Positions 25,953 through 36,142 of a stretch of 64,000 nt of DNA are shown here, in pieces (within the stretch, counting starts at the first letter, position 1; each line of letters begins with the position of its first letter). The translations under genes were made by a program, and so were the position numbers. A model generated the notes under the pieces. The model did not search any database. It saw nothing but the letters and a program-made list of their open reading frames with translations, and was not told the origin of the DNA. The stretch spans positions 2,232,001 through 2,296,000 of the forward strand of contig CP104100.1 of assembly GCA_025163595.1 (NCBI GenBank), in the 5' to 3' direction. This DNA comes from Phaeobacter sp. G2. Lineage in GTDB: Bacteria > Pseudomonadota > Alphaproteobacteria > Rhodobacterales > Rhodobacteraceae.

Positions 25953-27029
25953 ATGGACCTGAACTGGGCCCTTTATCTGGCGTTTTGCGCCGTACCACTG
26001 ATGACGCTGGTGCCGTTGCTGCGGCACGAGGGCTGGTGGGTGCGGGGGTTCGAATTTCCGGCCATGCAGATCGCTGTCGTCACGGCTTTGGCCTGTGGGG
26101 CCTGTGTTTGGGTCTTTGGCTGGCCAGAGGGCTGGGGCCTTTGGCTGCCCGCAGTGCTGTTTGGGTGTACCCTATTCCAGTTGGGCCGGATCCTGCCCTA
26201 TACGCGCCTGTTTCCCCGGCAGATCCAAACCGCGCGGCAGGCGCGGCCCAAGGATCAGATAAATGTCCTTGTCGCCAATGTCCTGATGACCAACCGCAAC
26301 GCAGATCCGCTTCTTGACCTGATACGCACAGAGGCGCCGGATCTGATCCTGACCCTGGAGACGGACGACTGGTGGCAACAGCAACTTGCTGGGATCGAGC
26401 CGGACTATCCGTTCACAGTGAAACAACCGCTCGACAACCTATACGGCATGCATCTTTACTCTCGGTTGCCGCTACAGGACACCCGCATTGCCTATCTGGT
26501 GGAAGAGGGGGTGCCTTCGATCCATGGGGATGTGGTGCTGCGCTCTGGCACCAAGGTGCGGCTGCATTGCCTGCATCCCGCGCCGCCCAGCCCCACCGAA
26601 AATGCAACCTCTGCCGAGCGGGATGGCGAGCTGTTACTGGTCGCGCGGCAGGTGGATCCGTGCGCCGGACCTGTGGTGGTCATGGGCGATTTGAACGATG
26701 TGGCCTGGTCGGCGTCAACGCGGCTTTTCCAAAAGGTAAGCGGCCTTTTGGACCTGCGCATCGGGCGCGGGCTGTTTAGTACCTTTCACGCTGACTACCG
26801 CTTCATGCGGTGGCCGCTGGATCATATATTTTGCTCCGGCGACTTCACCCTGGCCCGGATCCGCCGGCTGGGGCACATCGGGTCGGACCATTTTCCGATC
26901 CAGGCGGTGTTGCAACACACCCCGCGGGCGCGCGACCTGCACCCCGAACCGACAGCTACCCCCAGCGAGGCGGAACGCGCCGAGGAAAAAATCGCGCAAG
27001 TGGATGCGGATCAGACTGCTCTGCTCTGA
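25953..27029 (+). CDS. Membrane-anchored endonuclease/exonuclease/phosphatase (EEP) family protein
   Basis: A protein of about 358 residues. Three hydrophobic helices (LNWALYLAFCAVPLMTLVPL, then IAVVTALACGACVWVFGWPE and LWLPAVLFGCTLFQLGRILP) precede an EEP catalytic domain facing the periplasm or cytoplasm. Active-site blocks are INVLVANVLMTNRNAD, LILTLETDDWW, VVVMGDLNDVAWS and the closing IGSDHFPIQAVL with the catalytic Asp-His. The substrate could be a phosphodiester in DNA, lipid or nucleotide and is not determined. The frame extends upstream inside the ABC gene; the ATG at 25953 begins the first helix. The C-terminus is a charged tail. Confidence 0.82.
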   Translation: MDLNWALYLAFCAVPLMTLVPLLRHEGWWVRGFEFPAMQIAVVTALACGACVWVFGWPEGWGLWLPAVLFGCTLFQLGRILPYTRLFPRQIQTARQARPKDQINVLVANVLMTNRNADPLLDLIRTEAPDLILTLETDDWWQQQLAGIEPDYPFTVKQPLDNLYGMHLYSRLPLQDTRIAYLVEEGVPSIHGDVVLRSGTKVRLHCLHPAPPSPTENATSAERDGELLLVARQVDPCAGPVVVMGDLNDVAWSASTRLFQKVSGLLDLRIGRGLFSTFHADYRFMRWPLDHIFCSGDFTLARIRRLGHIGSDHFPIQAVLQHTPRARDLHPEPTATPSEAERAEEKIAQVDADQTALL

Positions 27030-27049
27030 GTTTTGGTCCCCTGAATAGC

Positions 27050-27076
27050 AAAAGGCCCCGCCAGAGCGGAGCCTTT
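27050..27076. terminator. Bidirectional terminator between EEP and RND genes
   Basis: Eleven-base arms aaaaggccccg / cggagccttt with a few mismatches, between two convergent genes. The minus-strand side has a T run (TTTTGC), and the plus side has TTTCTG. It probably serves both transcripts. Confidence 0.65.
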
Positions 27077-27108
27077 CTGGTCTGGTATGCAACCCGCCTT
27101 ATTCTGCC

Positions 27109-30100
27109 TTATTCTGCGGCCCGTAGCGCGCTATTGCCGCTGGGCTTATCAGGGGAGACCTCGCTGGCCTCCTGGTCTGCGGCCTTCGCAGCTGGGGCAG
27201 GACTGATCAGGTCATCCCAAAGGATTTCACTGGTGGGCAACTTACGGGCCTTTTTGGCAAGGCGCATGTCCTGGGCAATGCGGCTAGAGCGTCCCCCGGT
27301 GAGACGCGCCATCAACTGCCCCATCCAGCCAAGGTAGGTGGACAGCCAGACACGAATGGCCAGCAGCGAAGGTGTCACCACCAGGGTCAGCACCGTGGCA
27401 ATGCCAAGCCCAAAGACCACTGCCGTTGCCAGCTGTTTCCACCACAGCGCTGTCGGGCTGTCGATGGAATAGCCACCGCCGATAAAGTCGAGGCTGATGC
27501 CGAACATCATCGGAGCAAGCCCCGCCATGGTGGTGACGGTGGTCAGCAGAACGGGACGGATCCGGGCTTCGGCGGTACGAATGATTGCCTCGATCCGCGG
27601 CATATGCTGGCTGAACTCCTGATAGGTGTCGATCAGAACAATATTGTTGTTCACCACGATCCCTGCCAGCGCCACAATGCCGGTGCCGGTCATGATGATC
27701 GAAAACGGCTGCTGCATCACCATCATGCCAATCAGCACTCCGGTGGTGGACAATACCACCGCCAGCAGCACCAGCACCGCATTGTAGAACGAGTTGAACT
27801 GCGCCAGCAGGATCACAAACATCAAGGCCAGTGCCCCGGCAAAGGCTTTTGACAGGAAGGCGCCTGATTCCGCCTGCTCGTCCTGGTCGCCGGTCCATTC
27901 CCAGCTGACCCGTGGGTCCAGCGGATCTGTTTCGAGCCATTCCGTGAGCTTGGCGATGCGTTCATTTGCATTGACCAGCGAGATCTTGGCACCGCCATCT
28001 ATCGCCTGTTGCACGGCCTCAACGTCCTCGAATGCAACATATTGGTAGATCGTATAGTCGGTGCCATTCGGGCCGCTGACAACCTCCCCGTGCGGCGCCA
28101 CCCCGTCGGGAACGGATTTGATCAGTGCAAGGTTGAGCTGCCCCTCGCCATAGGGGTTGTCAATTGAAACGCTATGAAGGCCGCTTTCTACATCGGCTTT
28201 GACATCATAATAGCGTTCCTGGTCGACCCGGTTGATCTGCGCCAGTTTGGGCACAGGTTTGCGGGTGATAAAGTTCGACAAAGGCACCAGCCCATCGGCG
28301 GTGCGCACCTTGAGTGTATCCAGCGTTGCGAGGACACGGTCCTCGTCAGGCAGGCGGACACGGATTTCGATTTCCTCGTCCGAGCTGTCGACCCGCATGG
28401 TATCCAGCAGGATCCCCCGTGTCACCAGCTGCACCATGGCCCCGACGGTGGCGACATCGGCGCCAAAACGTCCTGCCTTTTCAACATCTACGTCAATCTG
28501 CCAGTCAATACCGGGCAAAGGCAGGCTGTCCTCAACCAGGGTGAGGCCGGGGGTGCTGTCAAACTGGGCTCGGGCGGCGAGCGTCGAAGCGGTCAGCGCC
28601 TCCCAGCTGTCGCCGCGGATGCGCAGGTGCAGTGGTTTGCCTGATCCTGGCCCCTGTTCCAGCGCGTTGATTTCAACAAAGAAACCGGGGATTTTTGCCA
28701 GTTCTGCGTTCAGTTCCTCAATCACCGTATTGCCATCAAACTGAGTTGCGGTGACGTCGCGGGTCAGCAGATCAAAGAACCAGGTCTCGGTCTGGGTTGG
28801 GCGGTCCTCCCAGGGGATGATTTCGAATTGCACCTGACCGACCGTATCAGCCGGTGCCTGGTTGTTGCCGGGGCCGCCTGTGGCCAGGCCGCCTTCACCG
28901 GCAAAGGAGAAGGCATTGATTACCGCAGGATGCGCCAGGATAACCTGTTCGGCCTGTTGCACCATCTGGTCCTGTTCTGACAGGCTGAGGTTGCCCCGAG
29001 CACGCACATAGGCCGTGGCCTGTTCCGGTTCGGATTCAACAAAGAACTCAACACCGTAGTTGTTGTCACCAAAGAGGTTGAAAACCGTGCTGATGCCAAA
29101 GGCAACAGCGGCGATGGTGACCAGCGGCATCACCGGGTTGCCGGCAATGAATTTGATCGCATAGCCAAAGGCGGTGTGGTGATAGCCAGCCTGGACGCTG
29201 CGCTCTTTGCGGCTGATTTTTGTCGCCCCCAGGGTGATAGAGGCGGCAAAGGCGGAGGCAATAAAGACCAACCCGCCAAAACCCAGCCCAGCCAAAGGCG
29301 CGGTGCCTTCGGGCAACAGATATGTGGGGTTGAGCATCTGCATGGCCCCGGCAAACATGCCCCATAGGGCAGGGGGCACCAACAGCGCCCGCAGCCACCA
29401 GGGCGCAATGGCGCGCAGACCATTTGAGGTTTGCTCAAAAACCCGGCTGATGCGGCCAGACAGCCCGCCCATGACGGGCAGGTAGATCAGCGCCACCACC
29501 AGCGAGGCCGACAGAACAAAGATCAAGGTGACAGGCAACATGCCCATGAACTGGCCGGGGACCCCGGGCCAGAACAGCATTGGCAAGAAGGCGCAAAGCG
29601 TGGTCGCGGTGGAGGACACGATTGGCCAGAACATCCGCTGGGCTGCCTCGACATAGGCATGCATCGGGCCGGTGCCTTCGCTGATGCGTTTATCGGCATA
29701 TTCCACCACCACGATGGCGCCATCTACCAGCATGCCCACAGCCAGGATCAGGCCAAACATCACGATGTTTGAGATCGAGACCCCCATCACCGCCAGGAAG
29801 GCAAAGCAGAGCAGGAAAGACGTGGGGATGGCAAAACCCACCAGCAGCGCCGCGCGGCTGCCCAAGGAGGCCAAAACCACAATCATCACCAGGGCAACCG
29901 CCGTCAGAACCGACCCCTCCAGCTGGCTTACCATGGAGCCAACAACCCGGCTTTGGTCATTGGAGGTCCCAAGGGTCACGGAGGCCTGGAGCTCAGCTGG
30001 CCATTTGGCCTGGGCCTTGGCCAGGGTTGCCTTCACCAGATCCACCGTATCAATCAGGTTAAAGCCTTTGCGCTTTACCACCTGTAGGGCGATGGTATCG

Positions 30101-30927
30101 GCGCCATCAAACCGGGCGGTGCCGGCGCGGTCTTCAAAGGTGAAATTGATCTCGGCCAGCTCTCCCAGTGTGACGATACGGTCACCGTTGGTTTTGACTG
30201 GCAGCCTGTAGATATCGTTCACGTCATCAAACGACGAGGGGATCTTTACTGAGAACGTGCCTTGGTCGGTCTCGACTTCGCCTGCAGCAATCAACTGGTT
30301 GTTGTTTTGCACCACATTGACCAGCTCAACCGCTGTGATGTTGTAGGATTCCAGACGCAGAGGGTCGATGGTGACCTCGACCATTTCGTCGCGATTGCCG
30401 GCAATGCCGGCTTCCAATACCGCGTCCAGGGCCTCGATATCGTCCTGCAGATCCTTGGCGATGCGGGCCATGGTGCGTTCCGGCACTGCGCCGGTCAGGT
30501 TGACAATAACAATGGGGAATTCTGAAAAGTTGATTTCCGTCAGCGAGTAGGTTTCGGCGCCATCGGGGAACTCGGCCTCAGCCCGGGTCATGGCATCGCG
30601 CACATCCGCCATCACGGCTGTTTTGTCCCAGCCAAAGTCAAATTCCAGCGCCACGCCGGCGTAGTTTTCCGCCGCTGTCGCGCTCATCTTGTCGAGCCCG
30701 TCGAGATCGGCTAATTCGGTCTCCATGACCTTGACCAGCAGGCTTTCGGCATCCTCGGCGGAAATGCCGGGAAAAGAGACCGAGATGAACAGGGCCGGAA
30801 TTTCAATATCCGGCTCGCCCTCTTTGGGCAGGCTGGAATAGGCAAAGCCACCGACCAGGATCGAGATCAGGATAAAGGCAATGACCATGCGGGCCCGATC
30901 AGCCGCCCAGGAGACCATGCCGATCAT
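27109..30927 (-). CDS. RND family efflux permease
   Basis: A 1272-residue proton-driven inner-membrane pump with the usual two large periplasmic loops. It opens MIGMVSWAADRARMVIAFIL and has GMLVDGAIVVVEYADKRISE in the fourth helix. There the first Asp of the AcrB D-D pair is kept, while Gly follows instead of the second. AGIVVNNNIVLIDTYQEF is the matching tenth helix. It is longer than AcrB-type pumps (about 1050) because of an insertion with several extra hydrophobic stretches in the middle (about 520-620) and a charged C-terminal tail. It overlaps the adaptor gene by four bases (ATGA). No outer-membrane channel or regulator is adjacent, and the substrate is unknown. Confidence 0.9.
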   Translation of the reverse strand: MIGMVSWAADRARMVIAFILISILVGGFAYSSLPKEGEPDIEIPALFISVSFPGISAEDAESLLVKVMETELADLDGLDKMSATAAENYAGVALEFDFGWDKTAVMADVRDAMTRAEAEFPDGAETYSLTEINFSEFPIVIVNLTGAVPERTMARIAKDLQDDIEALDAVLEAGIAGNRDEMVEVTIDPLRLESYNITAVELVNVVQNNNQLIAAGEVETDQGTFSVKIPSSFDDVNDIYRLPVKTNGDRIVTLGELAEINFTFEDRAGTARFDGADTIALQVVKRKGFNLIDTVDLVKATLAKAQAKWPAELQASVTLGTSNDQSRVVGSMVSQLEGSVLTAVALVMIVVLASLGSRAALLVGFAIPTSFLLCFAFLAVMGVSISNIVMFGLILAVGMLVDGAIVVVEYADKRISEGTGPMHAYVEAAQRMFWPIVSSTATTLCAFLPMLFWPGVPGQFMGMLPVTLIFVLSASLVVALIYLPVMGGLSGRISRVFEQTSNGLRAIAPWWLRALLVPPALWGMFAGAMQMLNPTYLLPEGTAPLAGLGFGGLVFIASAFAASITLGATKISRKERSVQAGYHHTAFGYAIKFIAGNPVMPLVTIAAVAFGISTVFNLFGDNNYGVEFFVESEPEQATAYVRARGNLSLSEQDQMVQQAEQVILAHPAVINAFSFAGEGGLATGGPGNNQAPADTVGQVQFEIIPWEDRPTQTETWFFDLLTRDVTATQFDGNTVIEELNAELAKIPGFFVEINALEQGPGSGKPLHLRIRGDSWEALTASTLAARAQFDSTPGLTLVEDSLPLPGIDWQIDVDVEKAGRFGADVATVGAMVQLVTRGILLDTMRVDSSDEEIEIRVRLPDEDRVLATLDTLKVRTADGLVPLSNFITRKPVPKLAQINRVDQERYYDVKADVESGLHSVSIDNPYGEGQLNLALIKSVPDGVAPHGEVVSGPNGTDYTIYQYVAFEDVEAVQQAIDGGAKISLVNANERIAKLTEWLETDPLDPRVSWEWTGDQDEQAESGAFLSKAFAGALALMFVILLAQFNSFYNAVLVLLAVVLSTTGVLIGMMVMQQPFSIIMTGTGIVALAGIVVNNNIVLIDTYQEFSQHMPRIEAIIRTAEARIRPVLLTTVTTMAGLAPMMFGISLDFIGGGYSIDSPTALWWKQLATAVVFGLGIATVLTLVVTPSLLAIRVWLSTYLGWMGQLMARLTGGRSSRIAQDMRLAKKARKLPTSEILWDDLISPAPAAKAADQEASEVSPDKPSGNSALRAAE

Positions 30928-32189
30928 TGGGAGGCCTCATTCTGGTAACTGGGGGTCACGGCAACGCCGCTGGTGACAAAATCTTGCCCTGTGATGATCA
31001 CCTCCGCCTGTTCTGGCAGGCCGTCCACCCAGACGCCGTCTGCTTCGTCGCGCAGCAGTTCGACCGGGGTAAACCCGACGGTCATGTCAGCTTCCACGGT
31101 TCTAACGCCCAGTTGCCCATCGTTGTTCAGCGTCAGTGCCGATTGTGGTAATTTATGTGCGGTCGCCCCTGCAGCAGCAATGGCGAGATCCGCGGTCTGT
31201 CCATCGCGGATGGCCAGATCAGGGTTTGCAACGGTTATTTCGACCTCAAAGGTGCGGGTCGCCTGATCGGCAGAGCGGCTGACAAAGGTCACCTTGCCCT
31301 GAATAAGGTCCCCGGTGGCCAGTTCGGCCTGCGCCAAGGCGCCCAGATCAACCCGGTTGACCTGGGTTTCGGGCACAAAGCCGACTACCTTGATGGTGTC
31401 GAGCTGAATGACAGTCGCACAAAGATCACCTGGCAGGACCAGGCTGCCGAGCTCGGCACTGTCGCTTTCCAGCAGCCCGTCGAAGGGCGCCAGTATGGTC
31501 AGGTGTTCGATTTCTTTTTGCGCAGCCCCAACCGCGGCGAGGGCGGATTCGATACCCGCTTTTGCGGTTTCCAGCCCGCCCTTGGCGCTGGCCACTCCGG
31601 CAACTGCGGACCGTTCCGTCGCTTTTGCCGCTGCCAGGTTTGTCTCTGATGTGTACCCGCCCTGTGACAGTTTCTCAGAGGCGGTGAGTTTGATAATGGC
31701 TTCGCTCAGTTTTGCGTTTGCCTCTTCCAGGCGGGCTTCCGAGACGGGCATATTTGCGCGGGCTTCGGTCAGTCGCGCCTGAGCCTCCAGCAGCGCTGCC
31801 GGGCGGGTGCCGGGATCGAGCTGGCACAGAACGTCGCCTTTATGTACCTGCACCCCCTTGCGCAGGGGGGCAGAGATCACGGTCGACGAGGTTTCCGCAC
31901 GCAGATCAACCTGGCGCGCCGCCTGGGTCATACCGCGCAGGATCACCGCCCGGTCAAAAACCTGCGCCTGGCTGCGCAGGGCAACCACAGCAATGCGATT
32001 TTCCGCCACCTGCTCATCTGCCTCGGCGGTGGTGGTCTCTGCCTCGGGGCTGGCGGCGGCTGCGCTGGACGTGGTAAGCTCTGTGGTCTCGTCGCCGCGG
32101 GCGAAGGCCAGCAAGGCGTCACGTTCGATGACCAGGTAATACAGGCCTAGCGATACCAATATGGCGGTCATAAGGGGGATCAGTTTCAT
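30924..32189 (-). CDS. RND efflux periplasmic adaptor (HlyD/AcrA family)
   Basis: A membrane-fusion protein of about 421 residues. The N-terminal anchor LIPLMTAILVSLGLYYLVIE is followed by an alanine-rich linker and a barrel-sandwich domain (VISAPLRKGVQVHKGDVLCQ). A long helical hairpin follows, rich in alanine and lysine (residues about 175-255), then a beta-barrel near GFVPETQVNRVDLGALAQ. It links the RND permease to an outer-membrane channel. The ATG at 32189 with GAAAGGCC before it is preferred over the longer open frame. The two-gene unit reads adaptor first, then permease. Confidence 0.88.
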   Translation of the reverse strand: MKLIPLMTAILVSLGLYYLVIERDALLAFARGDETTELTTSSAAAASPEAETTTAEADEQVAENRIAVVALRSQAQVFDRAVILRGMTQAARQVDLRAETSSTVISAPLRKGVQVHKGDVLCQLDPGTRPAALLEAQARLTEARANMPVSEARLEEANAKLSEAIIKLTASEKLSQGGYTSETNLAAAKATERSAVAGVASAKGGLETAKAGIESALAAVGAAQKEIEHLTILAPFDGLLESDSAELGSLVLPGDLCATVIQLDTIKVVGFVPETQVNRVDLGALAQAELATGDLIQGKVTFVSRSADQATRTFEVEITVANPDLAIRDGQTADLAIAAAGATAHKLPQSALTLNNDGQLGVRTVEADMTVGFTPVELLRDEADGVWVDGLPEQAEVIITGQDFVTSGVAVTPSYQNEASQ

Positions 32190-32499
32190 CTTGGGCCTTT
32201 CAAAAGTAATTTCGCTTGGTAAACGCAGGTGACCAAGTACACCGGAGATCCCGCCAGATCTGAAAAGAGTTGATAGTCGCCATCTATGCATTGTCCATAC
32301 TAAACGGAATAGTTCAGCACGAAATTAGTGGAAAGAAGTGGTGGTTTCCCTAAAATCCCCCAGTATTGGAGCGCTTGGCTTAAAATTTCCCCTGCACGGG
32401 AGCACTTGGCTTGCCGCAACAGGCAGGATATGAGAGGCGAAAGAGGATAACACATCCACTGCCGATTTGCAGAGGGATGGCACTGCGGGGGCGAAGACC
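32190..32499. other. Intergenic region between RND operon and YfgM-like gene
   Basis: About 310 bases separate divergent genes, enough for two promoters and possibly an operator for the efflux system. The striking content is a pair of 30-base tandem repeats (listed separately). I saw no repressor gene, riboswitch or RNA gene. Confidence 0.45.
32351..32411. repeat. Imperfect 30-base tandem repeat
   Basis: Unit 1 (32351-32380) and unit 2 (32381-32411) both begin taaaat, contain a C run, and end in ggagcgcttggct or ggagcacttggct. About 24 of 30 positions agree when one gap is allowed. The units sit about 160-220 bases before the adaptor start and 90-150 before the YfgM-like start. Confidence 0.6.
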
Positions 32500-33171
32500 A
32501 TGAGCGACACTGACAGCTTTATTGATGAAGTTACGGAAGAGGTGCGCCGCGACCGTTTGTTTGGAACGCTGAAGCGCTATGGCTGGATTGGCGGTTTGGC
32601 GGTTGTGCTGATCGTCGGCGGCGCGTCCCTGCGGGAATACAACAAAGCCCAGGAACTCGCGGCCTCCCAGAAACTCGGGGATGACATGATCGCCGCGCTG
32701 TCTTCGGATGATGATCTGCAACGGGCAGACTCCCTGTCCAAAATTTCGGCACAGACCCCTGGCGGGGCCGCTGTTTTGGCGATGTTGCAGGCGGGGGCCC
32801 TGGCCGATGCCGGGCAACAGGACGAGGCCGTAGCGCGGCTGCAGGCGGTTGCGTTGGATGCGAAACTGCCACTGATTTATCGCCATATCGCCAGCTTTAA
32901 GGCCCTGGGGATGCAGCAGGACAGCCTGAGCATCGCAGAGCGGCGGTTGCAATTTGAAGCGCTGGCCCAACCCGGTGCGCCTTTGGCGCTGCTGGCAACA
33001 GAGCAAATGGCGCTATTGGATATTGAGGCGGGCGATCCGGATGCGGCAATTGATCGCCTGAAGGCAATCATTCAGGATGCTGGGGTCACTGCGGACTTGA
33101 AAGAGCGAGCTACGCAAGTGATGGTGGCCTTGGGTGGCGAACTGGACACGGTCGTGGTATTTGACGGGTAA
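32500..33171 (+). CDS. YfgM-like tetratricopeptide membrane protein
   Basis: A 223-residue inner-membrane protein. FIDEVTEEVRRDRLFGTLKR is followed by a helix WIGGLAVVLIVGGASLREYN, and the C-terminal region carries tetratricopeptide-like helices (AAVLAMLQAGALADAGQQDE). It is followed by bamB and der, the same gene order as yfgM-bamB-der in gammaproteobacteria, where YfgM helps export and chaperone function. That context supports the call more strongly than sequence does. The frame is open from 32467, but the ATG at 32500 is where the family-like start MSDTDSFIDEV begins. Confidence 0.8.
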   Translation: MSDTDSFIDEVTEEVRRDRLFGTLKRYGWIGGLAVVLIVGGASLREYNKAQELAASQKLGDDMIAALSSDDDLQRADSLSKISAQTPGGAAVLAMLQAGALADAGQQDEAVARLQAVALDAKLPLIYRHIASFKALGMQQDSLSIAERRLQFEALAQPGAPLALLATEQMALLDIEAGDPDAAIDRLKAIIQDAGVTADLKERATQVMVALGGELDTVVVFDG

Positions 33172-33223
33172 TAAAACCGCAGTGCGAAATTGCGGAAACA
33201 CACAATGGGTACGAGGCAGGGTC

Positions 33224-34546
33224 ATGACGGCAGCTAACTCCTTTTCTTTGGTACGGATCTTGCTTTGTAGCAGTGCCCTGGCGGTAGGACTTAGCGCCTG
33301 CTCTGAGCCGGAGGTGATTCTGCCGGGCAAGCGCGAGGCGATCCGGCCGGATGCCGAGATTGATACGGTGAACCAGTCGGTGGCGATTACGCTGCCGAAA
33401 CAGGTTGCCAATGCGACCTGGGCCCAGAGCCACGGTAATCCTGCGCACCGAACCGCGCATCCGGCGCTGAGCGCCACGCCAAGACTGACATGGTCGGTTC
33501 CAATTGGCGCGGGCGATAGCCGCAAGCAGCGGATCAACACGCGGCCCGTTGTGGCAGGCGGGCGAATTTACACCCTGGACAGCGCGGCGCGGGTTTCGGC
33601 TGTGTCTCCTGCTGGTCAGCTGCTGTGGCAAAGCAACCTGCTGCCGGCACGCGATGACGAAGGCCAGGCCACAGGCGGCGGCATCGCCTATGCCGACGGG
33701 GTGCTTTACGTTTCTTCTGGCTTTGGTGTGCTGACCGCGCTGGATGCCTCCAGTGGTAAACAGGTCTGGCGCCAGGAACTGGATGCAACAGGATCCGGGG
33801 TGCCGACGGTGCGCGATGGGCTGATCTATCTGGTGGCCGGAGACGATACCGGCTGGGCAATCCACGCCAAAGATGGCCGTATTGCATGGCAGGTCGAAAG
33901 CGCCCCAAGTGCGTCGAATGTGCTGGGTGCACCGGCCCCTGTCCTGACCAAAGATTTGGTGATTTTTGCCTTTGGTTCTGGTGACTTGGTGGCATCCTTC
34001 CGTCGTGGCGGGCTGCGCCGTTGGACCGCGTCTGTGGCGGGGCAGCGTGTTGGGTCTACCCTGGCGCGGATCAGTGATGTAACGGGGGAGCCGGTACTGG
34101 TAGGCAACCGCGCCTATGTGGGCAACCACTCCGGACGCACCGTGGCCTTTGACACCGCAAGTGGGGATCGCATCTGGACCGCGCAAGAAGGCGCGATTGG
34201 TCCGGTTTGGCCCGCAGGCAACAGCCTGTTTCAAATCAGTGACCGCAACCAGCTTTTGCGTCTCGATGCCGATAGCGGCGAGGTGCTTTGGGCGGTTGAT
34301 CTGCCGGGATACCTAAAGGATAAGCCGGGCAAGCGCGGCGCTATTGTTGCGCATTACGGCCCGATCCTCGCCGGTGGCCAGCTGCTGGTTGCCTCCAATG
34401 ATGGGCAGCTGCGGTTGTTTGATCCACGTGACGGGACGCTGACGCGGAGCATCGAAATCCCAGGGGGGGCGACAGCCGCGCCGGTGATTGCGGGTGATAC
34501 TCTTTACGTGGTGTCGAGCAAGGGCAACCTGCTTGCCTTCCGCTAA
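33224..34546 (+). CDS. bamB: Outer-membrane protein assembly factor BamB (PQQ-like beta-propeller)
   Basis: A lipoprotein of about 440 residues with a signal sequence and lipobox (ALAVGLSAC), so it is anchored on the periplasmic side. The rest is a beta-propeller with repeated W-x-x-x blocks such as GGRIYTLDSAARVSAVSPAG, LYVSSGFGVLTALDASSGKQ and GNRAYVGNHSGRTVAFDTAS. BamB assists the BamA complex in inserting outer-membrane proteins. The ATG at 33224 with GAGG upstream is chosen over an earlier open frame. The following gene is der, a linkage seen widely in Proteobacteria. Confidence 0.9.
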   Translation: MTAANSFSLVRILLCSSALAVGLSACSEPEVILPGKREAIRPDAEIDTVNQSVAITLPKQVANATWAQSHGNPAHRTAHPALSATPRLTWSVPIGAGDSRKQRINTRPVVAGGRIYTLDSAARVSAVSPAGQLLWQSNLLPARDDEGQATGGGIAYADGVLYVSSGFGVLTALDASSGKQVWRQELDATGSGVPTVRDGLIYLVAGDDTGWAIHAKDGRIAWQVESAPSASNVLGAPAPVLTKDLVIFAFGSGDLVASFRRGGLRRWTASVAGQRVGSTLARISDVTGEPVLVGNRAYVGNHSGRTVAFDTASGDRIWTAQEGAIGPVWPAGNSLFQISDRNQLLRLDADSGEVLWAVDLPGYLKDKPGKRGAIVAHYGPILAGGQLLVASNDGQLRLFDPRDGTLTRSIEIPGGATAAPVIAGDTLYVVSSKGNLLAFR

Positions 34547-34619
34547 TGCGCAATCGGCTCTAGCCGTGGCCGCATAGATGCGCTATTGGGCGCGTCTGAA
34601 ACGCTGAAAGTTGGGTCCG

Positions 34620-36089
34620 ATGTCTTTTACCCTCGCTATTGTGGGCCGTCCGAATGTGGGCAAATCCACACTGTTCAATCGCCTTGTAGGCAAAAAGCTG
34701 GCGCTGGTTGATGACCAGCCCGGTGTGACGCGCGATCTGCGCGAAGGCGAGGCGCGTCTTGGTGACCTGCGCTTTACTGTGATTGACACAGCAGGTCTGG
34801 AAGACGTCACTGATAACTCGCTGGAAGGCCGGATGCGGCGGCTGACCGAACGGGCCGTGGATATGGCCGATATATGCCTGTTCATGATTGATGCGCGCAC
34901 GGGTGTGACCCCGGTTGACGAAATGTTTGCCGAAATCCTGCGTCGCAAATCCGCGCATGTCATTCTGGCCGCCAACAAGGCCGAGGGCAACGCCGCTGAT
35001 GCTGGCGTGCTTGAGGCCTATGGCCTGGGCCTGGGTGAACCTTTGCGGCTCTCGGGGGAGCACGGTGAAGGCATGGCCGATCTGTTTTCGGAACTGGCGC
35101 CTTTGGCGGATCAGTTTGCCGAAGAGGCGGTGGATCACTCTCCCGTTGTTGACCTCGACCTGGATGAGGACGACGACTGGGACGAAGAAAATGCGCCCGC
35201 CGCGCCGGTGCCGACCCGTGAAAAACCCCTGCAGGTGGCGGTGGTGGGCCGTCCCAATGCCGGTAAATCCACCCTGATCAATAAAATCCTCGGCGAGGAT
35301 CGTCTGCTCACCGGCCCCGAGGCGGGGATCACCCGTGATGCGATCTCATTGCAGATCGACTGGGCCGGCACCCCGATGCGGATCTTTGACACTGCTGGCA
35401 TGCGTAAAAAGGCCAAGGTGCAGGAAAAGCTGGAGAAACTATCGGTTTCTGACGGGCTGCGGGCGGTCAAGTTTGCCGAAGTGGTGGTTATCCTGCTGGA
35501 TGCCGAGATCCCCTTTGAACAGCAGGATTTGCGGATTGCGGACCTGGCCGAGCGTGAGGGCCGGGCCGTGGTCGTCGCGGTCAACAAATGGGATGTTGAA
35601 GACAACAAACAAGAAAAACTGGCAGCTCTGAAAGAAAGCTTTACCCGGCTTTTGCCGCAGCTGCGTGGTGCCCCATTGGTGACGGTTTCGGCCAAAACCG
35701 GTAAGGGGCTGGATCGTCTGCATGCGGCTGTGATGCGCGCCCATGATGTCTGGAACCGCCGCATTCCTACAGCGGCGCTGAACCGCTGGCTAACGGGCAT
35801 GCTGGAACAGCACCCGCCCCCTGCGCCCCAGGGCAAGCGGATCAAGCTGCGCTATATGACCCAGGCCAAAACCCGTCCGCCTGGATTTGTGGTGATGTGT
35901 TCGCATCCGGATAAAATTCCGGCCAGCTACACCCGCTATCTGGTCAATGGCCTGCGTCAGGATTTTGACATGCCGGGCACGCCGATCCGCCTGACCATGC
36001 GGGGGCAGAATGACCAGAACCCCTTTAAGGGACGCAAAAAAGCGCCGCCGTCCAAGCTGCGCAAACACCTGTCCGGGCGCCGCGTCTAG
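34620..36089 (+). CDS. der: GTPase Der (EngA), ribosome assembly
   Basis: A 489-residue protein with two tandem GTPase domains and a KH-like C-terminal domain, needed for large ribosomal subunit assembly. The first domain has [15 protein letters not shown] at about residue 8, DTAGLED, and AANKAEGN. The second starts near residue 207 with [16 protein letters not shown] and has DTAGMRKK and VAVNKWD. The KH-like region begins near [11 protein letters not shown]. The two domains are joined by an acidic linker rich in Asp and Glu. The start matches the family ([12 protein letters not shown]). A terminator follows at 36143. Confidence 0.97.
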   Translation: MSFTLAIVGRPNVGKSTLFNRLVGKKLALVDDQPGVTRDLREGEARLGDLRFTVIDTAGLEDVTDNSLEGRMRRLTERAVDMADICLFMIDARTGVTPVDEMFAEILRRKSAHVILAANKAEGNAADAGVLEAYGLGLGEPLRLSGEHGEGMADLFSELAPLADQFAEEAVDHSPVVDLDLDEDDDWDEENAPAAPVPTREKPLQVAVVGRPNAGKSTLINKILGEDRLLTGPEAGITRDAISLQIDWAGTPMRIFDTAGMRKKAKVQEKLEKLSVSDGLRAVKFAEVVVILLDAEIPFEQQDLRIADLAEREGRAVVVAVNKWDVEDNKQEKLAALKESFTRLLPQLRGAPLVTVSAKTGKGLDRLHAAVMRAHDVWNRRIPTAALNRWLTGMLEQHPPPAPQGKRIKLRYMTQAKTRPPGFVVMCSHPDKIPASYTRYLVNGLRQDFDMPGTPIRLTMRGQNDQNPFKGRKKAPPSKLRKHLSGRRV

Positions 36090-36142
36090 CAGGCGGTTTT
36101 GGGGCAAAGTACCCTTGGTGACTGTTGAATATCCAAGCTTCC

